From Methylopila jiangsuensis (GTDB taxonomy: Bacteria; Pseudomonadota; Alphaproteobacteria; Rhizobiales; Methylopilaceae): DNA of 64,000 nucleotides. This document shows positions 30,828 through 38,869 of this stretch, in pieces. The stretch covers positions 248,001-312,000 of the forward strand of contig NZ_BSFK01000005.1 in the NCBI RefSeq assembly GCF_027922305.1, read 5' to 3'. The position numbers and the translations under genes are program-made. The notes under the pieces are model-generated. The model was not told where the DNA came from and searched no databases. It was given only the letters and a program-made list of their open reading frames with translations. How positions within the stretch are numbered: the stretch's first letter is position 1; each line of letters opens with the position of its first letter.

Positions 30828-31937
30828 ATGACGGCCGGTCTCAGTCTCGCGGTGGCGTCGTCGCCGCTCCAGCTCATGAACGCGATGGAGTGGCGCGCGC
30901 GCCGGTCGGGCGGAGAGGCCGACCTCGTCCTGCTCGGCGACCGGGCGGGCGGCGGCGGCGCGGTTGAGGCGCTGCTGGCGCGGCGGCCCGGTCTGTGGCG
31001 GCGGGTGCTGCGCGTGTCCGGCCGTCCCCGTCCCGCGCCTTACGCCCCGCGCCTGATGCGGGACGCGGCGGACGCCCTGCACAGGAGCGCGTTGCGACGG
31101 CTCGCGGCGTCGCTTGGCGGCGAGGCCTATGGCGAACTCGCCTTCGGGGACTACCGCAACCTGTCCCAGCGCACGCTGACCGAGCGTGTTCCCCGTGTCC
31201 GGCTCACGCTGCTGGACGACGGCTCCATCACGCCGCAGGCGGCGCGGTGGCGCGCGGGACTGCCGACGCCGGACCCCAGGCGCTTCACCGACGGGTGGTT
31301 CCGCACGGGCCTCGCCCGCGCCATGCTCGGCGATCCGCCCCGGTTCGAGCCGCCGCAGGTGACGTTCTTCACGATCTATGGCCGCCTGCTGGACAGCGTC
31401 ATCCGGCCTGACGACCGCGTTGAGCCACACGCCTTCGAGAGTTTCCGCTCCGAGCGGCGAGCGGGGCGGGGCGAGACCGTCTGGCTGCTCGGCGCAAACC
31501 ATGTGGAGGCGCGGATCGCCGATCCGGACCGTCACGTCGCTCTGGTGCGCGACGGCGTGGCGGCTCTTCGGCGCGAAGGGCTGACCGGCCCGATCGTCTA
31601 CCGCCCGCACCGGGGCGAGAACCCGGACCGGGCGTCGCGGCTGGCCGCGGAAGCCGGCTTAGCCTTCGAGCCGGCGGCGCTTCCCATCGAGCTCGCGTAT
31701 CTGGAGGCGGAGCGGCGTCCCGCGGCGGTGGCGGTGATCGCCTCGTCCGCGGCGGACACGCTGGCGGCCATAGATCCGGCGCTACCGATCTACCGTTTTG
31801 GGCTTCCGCAAGGATACCTGCGCCGGCAGAGAGATCACATCCTCGCCGTTGTTCGGGCGCATGACGCTTTCAACCCAAGGATTCACGTCGTATGTCCTGA
31901 CGCGGAATCACCCTCGGAAGCGCCCGCCGCCTTATGA
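30828..31937 (+). CDS. Putative bacterial sialyltransferase/polysialyltransferase-like glycosyltransferase
   Basis: 369 residues. The start reads LAVASSPLQLMNAMEW, the N-terminal signature of the polysialyltransferase/GT52-type proteins. Three short motifs known from bacterial sialyltransferases can be found in order: an acidic D-D-G (D130-G132 in LTLLDDGS), an HP-type motif (P260-H261 in IVYRPHRGE) and a Ser-Ser motif (S306-S307 in VIASSAADTL). Such enzymes use CMP-activated nonulosonic acids, which fits the CMP-synthetase gene 3 kb downstream. The ATG at 30828 is preferred; an ATG at 30780 inside the previous gene is in frame. The next gene overlaps its stop by ATGA. Function is inferred, not proven. 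Confidence 0.65.
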   Translation: MTAGLSLAVASSPLQLMNAMEWRARRSGGEADLVLLGDRAGGGGAVEALLARRPGLWRRVLRVSGRPRPAPYAPRLMRDAADALHRSALRRLAASLGGEAYGELAFGDYRNLSQRTLTERVPRVRLTLLDDGSITPQAARWRAGLPTPDPRRFTDGWFRTGLARAMLGDPPRFEPPQVTFFTIYGRLLDSVIRPDDRVEPHAFESFRSERRAGRGETVWLLGANHVEARIADPDRHVALVRDGVAALRREGLTGPIVYRPHRGENPDRASRLAAEAGLAFEPAALPIELAYLEAERRPAAVAVIASSAADTLAAIDPALPIYRFGLPQGYLRRQRDHILAVVRAHDAFNPRIHVVCPDAESPSEAPAAL

Positions 31938-33244
31938 CGTCTTCGCCAGCGACGCCACTGACTGACGCCTCGGAAGGACGCTTCGCCGGCCGCCGGGTGC
32001 TGGCGATCGGAACCTACGATTCATTTGTGAAGACGGCGGCGATGATCGGCCGCAGGTTTGAGGCCGAAGGCGCCAGCCTGAAGCTCGCGGCGCTCGCCGC
32101 CTCGGCCGGGCAGCTGTCGCTGCGCCAGCTGCGCGCCGGCGGCGTTCACGAGACGGTGCCGATCGTCGCCGCCCAGCGGCTGGTGAACGAGCGCCTGTTC
32201 CGCGACGCCCATGTGGTGATCGCGGTGGTGGACGGCGGCCGCGCCCGCGAACTGTTTCTCGCGCTCGCCGCGGCCGATCTGAGCCGCGAGCCCTCCCGCC
32301 CCATCGTCGCCGTGGCTTCGCCGGGCGTGGTGCTGGCGGATCATCTCGCCGGCTTCATGAGCCGGGCGCCGGCCGACCTGGTCTGCTTCAACACCGAGAG
32401 CGACCTTGCGCTGTATCAGGCCGCGGCCGCAGAGATCGGCGTAGACGACACCAACGGCATCGTCACCGGCCTGCTCGGGCTCGACCATGCGCCGCGCCCT
32501 GCGCCCCAGGGGCGGCCGAGCGTGGTGTTCTTCGAGCAGCCGGTGATCCCGGCGCGGCGCATGCAGCGGCTGCACATCCTCGGCGAACTGACCGCGCTGG
32601 CGCGCCGGTTCCCGGACGCGGACATCGCCATCAAGCTGCGTCACGCCCGTGACGAGACCGCCCATCACAACGCGCGCTTTCACCTCGAGGACCTTGCGCG
32701 CGAGGTGTTCGCGCGGGGCGGGCGGCCGGACAATCTGACCTTCACCCACGAGCCGGCGAGCGAGCTGCTGGAGCGCGCCTCGCTGGCTGTGACGGTGAGC
32801 TCCACCGTCGCGATCGAGGCCATGGCGCGCGGCGTGCCGACCCGGATCATCTCGGATTTCGGCGTCTCGGAAGCGCTCGGCACCGGTTTCTTCGTGGGTT
32901 CGGGCTGTCTTGCGCCCATGGCGTCGCTGACGCCGCACATGCCCGAGACCGTGGATCGCGACTGGCTCGCGGCGCGCTCCGGCGCGAGCCCGGACGCCGA
33001 AGCGCTGCTGAGCCGGTGCGTCGGCCTGCTTCAGGGCCAGGACGGGTTGGGCGCGGCGCTGCCGCTGCGATCGCTGGTTCCAGCCTACGGATCGCCCGAC
33101 TGGCTGGCCTTCGCGCTGGGCCGCGCCGGTCCCATCGCCCTGCATGCGCCGCATCTGATCGAAAAACCCAAGCTTGGCGCGGGATTGGTCGCGGCCATGG
33201 CGAAGCGCTTGAGGCAGGTGCGCCGGTTCACGCCTCGAGGGTAA
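31934..33244 (+). CDS. Putative glycosyltransferase, DUF6716-like
   Basis: 436 residues. Starts after about 20 residues with GRRVLAIGTYDSFVKTAAMI, a Rossmann-like first strand. The second half contains VVFFEQPVIPARRMQRLHILGEL, DIAIKLRHARDE, FTHEPASELLERASLAVTVS and the SSTVAIEAMARGVPTRIISDFG segment. That last part resembles the donor-site end of GT-B enzymes and of capsule-type transferases. I recall similar proteins being annotated DUF6716 putative glycosyltransferase. Overlaps the upstream gene by four bases, so it is probably a functional partner. No signal peptide or membrane segment seen. Confidence 0.65.
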   Translation: MTSSPATPLTDASEGRFAGRRVLAIGTYDSFVKTAAMIGRRFEAEGASLKLAALAASAGQLSLRQLRAGGVHETVPIVAAQRLVNERLFRDAHVVIAVVDGGRARELFLALAAADLSREPSRPIVAVASPGVVLADHLAGFMSRAPADLVCFNTESDLALYQAAAAEIGVDDTNGIVTGLLGLDHAPRPAPQGRPSVVFFEQPVIPARRMQRLHILGELTALARRFPDADIAIKLRHARDETAHHNARFHLEDLAREVFARGGRPDNLTFTHEPASELLERASLAVTVSSTVAIEAMARGVPTRIISDFGVSEALGTGFFVGSGCLAPMASLTPHMPETVDRDWLAARSGASPDAEALLSRCVGLLQGQDGLGAALPLRSLVPAYGSPDWLAFALGRAGPIALHAPHLIEKPKLGAGLVAAMAKRLRQVRRFTPRG

Positions 33245-33311
33245 TATCTGGATACCGTCTTTTCTTTCCGACGCCGCCGATCTATGGTGCGTCGCACAAT
33301 CAGGAGAGAGC

Positions 33312-33695
33312 ATGGCTAATCGTTACGCCGTCGGCGAGCGCGACACCCGGCCCTGGGGGACCTGGGAGGTTGTCGCGGGGGGAGACGACTACGTGGTCAA
33401 GCGTATTGTCGTCTCGCCGGGCGCGCGGTTGTCTCTGCAGCGTCACCAGTTTCGTGAAGAGCATTGGATTGTCGTCGCAGGCGAGGGTGTGGTGACCCGC
33501 GACGACGAACGCATCCCCGTCTCGCGCGGGGTGGCCGTCCACCTTCCTCTCCATTGCGTGCATCGCGTGGAGAACGGCGGCGCGGTCGATCTCGTGTTCA
33601 TCGAAGTGCAGCGGGGCGATCCGCTGGACGAGGATGACATCGAGCGCCTCGAGGACGATTATGGCCGGGCCCCGGAGGCTCCGCCTTCCGCGTGA
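33312..33695 (+). CDS. Mannose-6-phosphate isomerase type II-like cupin protein
   Basis: 127 residues, a single cupin domain. RPWGTWEVVAGGDDYVVKRIVV, LSLQRHQFREEHWIVVAGEG and VHLPLHCVHRVEN match the C-terminal isomerase domain of bifunctional PMI/GDP-mannose pyrophosphorylases (the HxH...E and later H metal ligands are present). Here it stands alone, with GGAGAG as ribosome site. It may interconvert fructose-6-P and mannose-6-P, supplying a mannose-type precursor to the adjacent NeuB-like synthase. That link is inference; standalone cupins of this type are often of unproven activity. Confidence 0.8.
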   Translation: MANRYAVGERDTRPWGTWEVVAGGDDYVVKRIVVSPGARLSLQRHQFREEHWIVVAGEGVVTRDDERIPVSRGVAVHLPLHCVHRVENGGAVDLVFIEVQRGDPLDEDDIERLEDDYGRAPEAPPSA

Positions 33696-33793
33696 GGGCG
33701 ACAAACTGATTTGGGATGGTCCGGGCGGGGGGCTCGGGCCGCCGAAGTTTTCGATCCGTATCGATCTGTTCGTTTAGGTTGGGAGACGTTCAC

Positions 33794-34669
33794 ATGGTTA
33801 AAGTCATCGCCGAAATCGGCTGCAATCACATGGGCAAGATGGACATCGCGAAGGAGCTGGTCTCCGTCGCGGCCCATGTCTGCAAGGCCGATTACGCCAA
33901 GTTCCAGAAGCGCAACAACCGCGAGCTGCTGTCGCCCGCGCAGTTCAGCGCGCCCCATCCGGTTCCCGCCAACTCCTACGGCGCGACGTACGGCGAGCAC
34001 CGCGAGGCGCTGGAGTTCACCGTCGAGCAGCATGCCGAGCTCAAGGAGTTCTGCGAGAGCCAGGGCATCGGCTACGCCACCTCGGTGTGGGACATGACCT
34101 CCGCCAAGGAGATCACCAGCCTCAAGCCGGACCTGATCAAGATCCCGTCCGCCACCAACTCCAACTTCGAGCTGCAGGGCTGGTTGGCCGAGAACTACGC
34201 CGGCGAGATCCACGTCTCCACCGGCATGACCACCAAGGACGAGATCGACACGCTGATCACGTTCTACGAGGAGCGCGGCCGCGCCAAGGACCTCGTGGTC
34301 TACTCCTGCACCTCCGGCTACCCGGTGGCGTTCGAGGACCTCTGCCTGCGCGAGATCACCCGCCTGCGCGAGAAGTTCGAGGACCGGGTCAAGAAGATCG
34401 GCTTCTCGGGCCATCACCTCGGCATCGCCGCAGACATCGCCGGCCTGGCGCTCGGCGCCGAGTGGATCGAGCGTCACTTCACGCTCGACCGCACCTGGAA
34501 GGGCACCGACCACGCCGCCTCGCTGGAGCCGGACGGCATGCGCCGTCTGGTGCGCGACCTGCACAACGTCGAGAAGGCCCTGACCTTCAAGTCCAAGGAC
34601 GTGCTCGACGTCGAGGACGTGCAGCGCAAGAAGCTCAAGTGGCAGCCGTCGCTGCGCGCGGTCTCCTGA
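33794..34669 (+). CDS. NeuB-family nonulosonate synthase (short form without SAF domain)
   Basis: 291 residues from the ATG at 33794 (MVKVIAEIGCNHMG). A TIM-barrel enzyme condensing PEP with a six-carbon sugar to a nine-carbon sugar acid. Seen: ADYAKFQKRN, KIPSATNSNFELQGWL, IHVSTGMTTKDEI, CTSGYPVAFEDLCLREI, IGFSGHHLGIAADIAGLALGA and ERHFTLDRTWKGTDHAASLEP, all matching the NeuB core. Canonical NeuB is about 345 residues and ends in an antifreeze-like SAF domain; this protein stops after the barrel. Substrate (ManNAc, mannose-6-P or another hexose) is not determined by sequence. Confidence 0.85.
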   Translation: MVKVIAEIGCNHMGKMDIAKELVSVAAHVCKADYAKFQKRNNRELLSPAQFSAPHPVPANSYGATYGEHREALEFTVEQHAELKEFCESQGIGYATSVWDMTSAKEITSLKPDLIKIPSATNSNFELQGWLAENYAGEIHVSTGMTTKDEIDTLITFYEERGRAKDLVVYSCTSGYPVAFEDLCLREITRLREKFEDRVKKIGFSGHHLGIAADIAGLALGAEWIERHFTLDRTWKGTDHAASLEPDGMRRLVRDLHNVEKALTFKSKDVLDVEDVQRKKLKWQPSLRAVS

Positions 34670-34698
34670 TCCGCGTCTGACGACCGATCCGATAGAGG

Positions 34699-34727
34699 AC
34701 GTGGCCGGCCCTGAAAGCCGGCCACGT
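34699..34727 (+). terminator. Hairpin between the NeuB-like and CMP-synthetase genes
   Basis: ACGTGGCCGGC and GCCGGCCACGT form a perfect 11-bp stem with a 7-base loop, followed by TTCGTTT. It lies 30 bases after the NeuB-like stop codon. It looks like an intrinsic terminator, which would make the next gene partly independent. Confidence 0.65.
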
Positions 34728-34802
34728 TTCGTTTGCGCGTGGACTCAAGCCGGTCTATCCGCGCGGACGAGCGAGATTTTTGAACCGGGGGAGAGACGAA
34801 TC

Positions 34803-35978
34803 GTGGGTTGCGTCGCGGTGATTCCGGCGCGTGGCGGGTCGAAAGGCGTGCCGCGCAAGAATGTCAGGCCGCTCGGCGGCGTGCCGCTGGTGGCGCGCAC
34901 GGTGGCCGCGGCGCTGGGCGCCAAGGGCGTGGACGCGGTCTATGTCTCCACCGACGACGCCGAGATCGCGTCCGTGGCCCGCGCGGCCGGCGCCGGCGTC
35001 ATCGACCGTCCGGCGGACATCTCCGGCGACAAGGCGTCGTCGGAATCGGCCCTGATCCACGCGCTCGACGTGCTTGAGGCGAGGGGAGAGCCGGCGGACG
35101 TGCTGGTGTTCCTGCAATGCACCTCGCCCTTCACCACATCGGACGAAATCGAGCGGGCGGTCGCCGCCATCGGGCGCGACGGGACGGTCGCGGCCTTCAC
35201 CGCCTCGCCCAACCACGGGTTCTTGTGGTCGCGGGCGGCGGACGGCTCGGCGCAGGGCGTCAACCACGACCACACGCAGCCCCGCAAGCGCCGGCAGGAG
35301 CTTGAGCCGCAGTATCTCGAGACCGGCGCGGTCTACGCCATGGACGTGAAGGCGTTCCGCGCCGCCGGGCATCGCTTCTGCGGCCGCACCGCCCTGATCG
35401 AGGTGGACACCCCGCCGGTGGAGATCGACAGCGAGGCCGATTTCAAGGTGATCGAGGCCATCCTCGCCAAGCGCGAGGGCGCGGCCGCGCCGCGCGTCCC
35501 GTCCGGGATCAGGGCGCTGGTGATGGACTTCGACGGCGTGTTCACCGACGACCGGGTCTGGGTCGACCAGGACGGCCGCGAGGCGGTGATGGCGAGCCGC
35601 TCCGACGGCATGGGCCTCGGCCGGCTGCGAAAGCTCACCGGCATCCGTCCGCTGATCCTGTCCAAGGAGCCGAACCCGGTGGTCTCCGCCCGCGGCCGCA
35701 AGCTGGACATCGAGGTGCGGCAGGGCATCGACGACAAGCTGCCGGAGCTGGACCGCTGGCTCGCCCAGCACGGCGTCACCCGCGCGGAGACGGTCTACAT
35801 CGGCAACGACGTGAACGATCTGGAGTGCATGCGCGCGGTCGGCTTCGCGGTCGCGCCCGCCGACGCCCGGCCCGAGGCCAAGGACGCAGCGCAGCTCGTG
35901 CTCGCCGCCGAAGGCGGCAAGGGCGCGCTGCGCGAGCTGTGCGAGGCGCTGATCGCGGCCAATCCGCGGGCGGGCTGA
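34803..35978 (+). CDS. CMP-nonulosonate synthetase fused to a HAD phosphatase
   Basis: 391 residues from a GTG at 34803, preceded by GGGGGAGAG. Residues 1 to about 225 form an acylneuraminate cytidylyltransferase: AVIPARGGSKGVPRKNVRPLGG (nucleotide-binding loop), YVSTDDAEIA, FLQCTSPF and the C-terminal EIDSEADFKVIE. Residues about 235-385 form a KdsC-like HAD phosphatase: VMDFDGVFTDDRVWVDQDG with the DxD nucleophile, SRSDGMGLGRL, and VYIGNDVNDLECMRAVGFAVAPADA. The same order of domains occurs in animal CMP-sialic acid synthetases. The fusion suggests the synthase product is a 9-phosphate that is dephosphorylated, then CMP-activated. Confidence 0.9.
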   Translation: MGCVAVIPARGGSKGVPRKNVRPLGGVPLVARTVAAALGAKGVDAVYVSTDDAEIASVARAAGAGVIDRPADISGDKASSESALIHALDVLEARGEPADVLVFLQCTSPFTTSDEIERAVAAIGRDGTVAAFTASPNHGFLWSRAADGSAQGVNHDHTQPRKRRQELEPQYLETGAVYAMDVKAFRAAGHRFCGRTALIEVDTPPVEIDSEADFKVIEAILAKREGAAAPRVPSGIRALVMDFDGVFTDDRVWVDQDGREAVMASRSDGMGLGRLRKLTGIRPLILSKEPNPVVSARGRKLDIEVRQGIDDKLPELDRWLAQHGVTRAETVYIGNDVNDLECMRAVGFAVAPADARPEAKDAAQLVLAAEGGKGALRELCEALIAANPRAG

Positions 35979-35991
35979 GGGCAGGCCGCCG

Positions 35992-37353
35992 TCAGCGCGG
36001 GGGCGAGGTCTCGATCAGCCCCGCCAGCCGGCGCAGCGCCTCCTCCAGCCGCGCCCGTTCGGGCACCGCGCCCAGCGCCACGCGCACGGCGTTCACCTTT
36101 GTCTCTCCCGGCGAGAAGGCGCCGGCCGGCGTCACCGCGAGCCCCTGCGACAGCGCGCGTTCCGCGAGCCGGCGGGCGTCCAGCCCGTCCGGCATCGGCA
36201 GCCAGAGATGCAGCCCGTTCGGATGCGCGCGGGCGCCCGGAAGAAGCGCGCGGGCGAGCGCCTGCCGCTGCAGGGCCTCCGCCCGCACGCCGTCGAGAAG
36301 GTCGTGGGCGACGCCGTTCCGGATCCAGTTGGCGAGCAGGGCGGCGCTGAGCGGCGCGGGCATCAGGCTGAGCGCCCGCAGGGCCGGCGTCAGCCGCGCG
36401 CGGTCGTCCGGGGAGGGCGCCGCCACATAGGCGAGCCGCAGGCCCGGCGTCAGGCTCTTGGACAGGGTGTGAACGTGCCACACCCGCGCGGCGCTCCGCC
36501 CGGCCGCGAGCGGCGGCGGCGCGTCCCGGGCCAGCGGCGCATAAGGGTCGTCCTCGAGGATCGGCGCGTCGTGGCGCGCGGCGACCTCGAGCAGCGCCCG
36601 GCGGCGCTCCGCGCTCATGGTGACGGTGGTCGGGTTCGCAATCGTCGGGTTGAGATAGATCAGGCCGGGCCTGCGCGCCCGGCACAGGGCGTCGAGCGCG
36701 TCGGGGCGCATGCCGTCGCCGTCCGCGGCCACGGGCGCGCATGTGAGCCGCAGCGCCTGCGCGAGAGCCAGCAGGCCCGGATAGACCAGCGGTTCGCAGG
36801 CGATGGTCCCGCCGGGGCCGGCGAGATGGGCGGCGATGGCGGCCATGGCGCTCTGGGCGCCCGCCGCGATCAGGATGCGGTCGGGGTCGAGGTTGTCGCC
36901 GAAGGCGGGCCGCAGCCATGCCGCCGCGGCCGCCCGGTCGGCGGAGGCGCCCGCTCCCGGATGATAGGACATCAGCGCGTCCATGTCGGTCCGGGCGGCG
37001 ATCTCCGCCACGCCGCGGGCGATCAGCTCCCCGAGCCGCACCCCGCGCGGCGCGGGCGGAATGTTCATGCTGAGATCAAGCGCCGGTCCCGCCGGCTCCG
37101 GCCGGGGCGCGATGAAGGAGCCGCGCCCGGTCACGGCGTCGATCAGGCCCCGCCGGCGCGCCTCCGCATAGGCGCGGGTGACGGTGGTGAGGTCGACCCC
37201 GAGCGTCGCCGCCAGCGTCCGCTGCGGCGGCAGGCGGTCGCCTTCCCGCAAGCGCCCCTCCCGCGCGGCGGCTTCGAGCGCGGCGACGATCTGCTGGTAG
37301 AGCGGCCCGCCATCGACGGTCAGCGCGGGCGGCCAGGAGGACGAGGAACCCAT
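35992..37353 (-). CDS. MocR-type regulator (GntR DNA-binding domain plus aminotransferase domain)
   Basis: 453 residues. The N-terminal 75 residues are a GntR winged helix (LYQQIVAALEAAAREGRL, LPPQRTLAATLGVDLTTVTRAYAEARRRGL). The rest is a fold-type I PLP aminotransferase domain, with DDPYAPLARD and the probable PLP lysine in HVHTLSKSLTPGLRLAYVA. MocR proteins act as PLP-sensing transcription regulators. The gene lies 18 bases after the SauS-like dehydrogenase gene on the same strand, so it may regulate its own operon. Compare TauR and PdxR; the effector here is unknown. Confidence 0.9.
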   Translation of the reverse strand: MGSSSSWPPALTVDGGPLYQQIVAALEAAAREGRLREGDRLPPQRTLAATLGVDLTTVTRAYAEARRRGLIDAVTGRGSFIAPRPEPAGPALDLSMNIPPAPRGVRLGELIARGVAEIAARTDMDALMSYHPGAGASADRAAAAAWLRPAFGDNLDPDRILIAAGAQSAMAAIAAHLAGPGGTIACEPLVYPGLLALAQALRLTCAPVAADGDGMRPDALDALCRARRPGLIYLNPTIANPTTVTMSAERRRALLEVAARHDAPILEDDPYAPLARDAPPPLAAGRSAARVWHVHTLSKSLTPGLRLAYVAAPSPDDRARLTPALRALSLMPAPLSAALLANWIRNGVAHDLLDGVRAEALQRQALARALLPGARAHPNGLHLWLPMPDGLDARRLAERALSQGLAVTPAGAFSPGETKVNAVRVALGAVPERARLEEALRRLAGLIETSPPR

Positions 37354-37371
37354 GCGGCCTCGGTCGGACGG

Positions 37372-38799
37372 TCAGGCGTCGGGGGCGGGATGGGCGGTCC
37401 GATAGGGCGCCGTCAGGTCGTCCATGGAAAGCCACGGGCGGGCGACCGGCTCCGACACCCATGTGTAATTGAGGAAATGCCGCCAGTGGACGTTTTCGTT
37501 GGTGGCGCCGCGCCCCCACGAGCCGCAGGCGATGGTGGTGGTGAAGGGCATGCCGTTGCCGGCGTCGCCGCTGTTGCCGAAGCCGGTGGACTGGTTGACC
37601 ATGACGCGGCTCACCTCCACCGCCTCCGCCAGCTGCTCCGCCCGCTCGGGCCGCGCGGTGTGGACGCCGCAGCTGTGTCCGGGGCCGGAGATGGCGGTCA
37701 GCCGGCGCGTGAGCGCCACCGCCTGATCAAAGCCGGAATAGGCGATCAGGCCCAGCACCGGCGACAGCTTCTCGCCGCAGAGCGGATCGTTCTCCAGCGG
37801 CTCGGCGAGGGCGGCGGCCAGCGCGCGGGTCGTCTTCGGTGCGCGGATGCGGGCGAGCGCGGCGATGCGCGCGGCCGGACGGCCCACCGCCGCCCGCGCC
37901 AGACGCCCGTCCGGCCACACCGCGCGGCGCAGCCGCAGACCCTCGGCGGCGTCGCAGACATGCGCGCCGCGCGCTTCCATGGCCGCCCGGAACGCCGGCT
38001 CCACCGAGGCCTCCACCACGAGGCAGCTTTCGGCCGAGCAGGAGGTGCCGTTGTCGAAGGTCTTGCCGGCCATGATCGCGTCCGCCGCGCGGTCGAGGTC
38101 GGCGGTCTCGTCGATCACGATCACCGCGTTGCCGGGGCCGGCGGCGTAGGCCGGGCGGCCGGCGGAGGCGGCGCGGCGCACCGTGTCGACGCCGCCGGTG
38201 GCGATCACCAGATCGACCGCCTCGGCCAGCTCCCGCACCTGAAAACGGTCCGGCTCGGCCACGATCTGCACGAGGTCCGCCGGCGCGCCGGCCTCGGTCA
38301 GCGCCGCGCGGACGACCTCGACCGCGGCGCGGGCCGCGGCGCGCACGCCGGGGTTGGGGCAGAAGATCGCGGCGTTGCGGGTCTTGACGGCGTTCAGGGC
38401 GTTGACGGCGATGGCCGATATGGGCGCGGTCGCCGGCGTCACCACGCCGATCACGCCGATGGGCTTGGCGTAGCGGCGCAAGCCCCGGGCGGGGTCGGCG
38501 TCGAACAGGCCGAGCGTGGTGACGCCGTGCAGGTCGTTCAGCACGCCGTGGACGCGGCGCAGGAGCTGGGCGCGGGAATCCTCGGCCGCTCCGAAGCCGG
38601 TCTCGGCGCAGGCCTGCTCGGTGAGGCGGCGGGCGGTTTCGGGCTCGGAAAGCCGCCAGCCGACGGCGGCCACCGCCACGTCGATCCGATCCTGCGGCCA
38701 GTGGGCGACCAGCCCTTGCGCCGCGCGCGCGGCCGTCACCAGCTCCGCGATCGCGGAGGGCGGGTCGTCGCGGCTGTCGGCGGCGGGGGCGAGGGTCAT
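37372..38799 (-). CDS. CoA-acylating-type aldehyde dehydrogenase, sulfoacetaldehyde dehydrogenase (SauS)-like
   Basis: 475 residues. Belongs to the EutE/AdhE-like aldehyde dehydrogenases: GLRRYAKPIGVIGVVTPATAP (cofactor-binding start), NALNAVKTRNAAIFCPNP, and the nucleophile cysteine in TFDNGTSCSAESCLVVE. The C-terminal NENVHWRHFLNYTWVSEP resembles the segment I associate with sulfoacetaldehyde dehydrogenase SauS rather than acetaldehyde dehydrogenase. That would convert sulfoacetaldehyde to sulfoacetyl-CoA or act in reverse. Family is certain, substrate is a guess. It is followed by a MocR regulator, a type also known for taurine control. Confidence 0.75.
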   Translation of the reverse strand: MTLAPAADSRDDPPSAIAELVTAARAAQGLVAHWPQDRIDVAVAAVGWRLSEPETARRLTEQACAETGFGAAEDSRAQLLRRVHGVLNDLHGVTTLGLFDADPARGLRRYAKPIGVIGVVTPATAPISAIAVNALNAVKTRNAAIFCPNPGVRAAARAAVEVVRAALTEAGAPADLVQIVAEPDRFQVRELAEAVDLVIATGGVDTVRRAASAGRPAYAAGPGNAVIVIDETADLDRAADAIMAGKTFDNGTSCSAESCLVVEASVEPAFRAAMEARGAHVCDAAEGLRLRRAVWPDGRLARAAVGRPAARIAALARIRAPKTTRALAAALAEPLENDPLCGEKLSPVLGLIAYSGFDQAVALTRRLTAISGPGHSCGVHTARPERAEQLAEAVEVSRVMVNQSTGFGNSGDAGNGMPFTTTIACGSWGRGATNENVHWRHFLNYTWVSEPVARPWLSMDDLTAPYRTAHPAPDA

Positions 38800-38869
38800 G
38801 AACGCGGTCTTCAGGGCGTCGGGCGGCGGGGAGCATCGCCGGGCGCGGGCGCGGCGTCCAGCCCGCCGT

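Noticed and set aside
33794-34669. KdsA (Kdo-8-phosphate synthase) as the identity of the NeuB-like gene
   Set aside because: The C-terminal ERHFTLDRTWKGTDHAASLEP and the GFSGHHLG segment are NeuB-type, not KdsA-type. The fused cytidylyltransferase also matches acylneuraminate enzymes better than KdsB.
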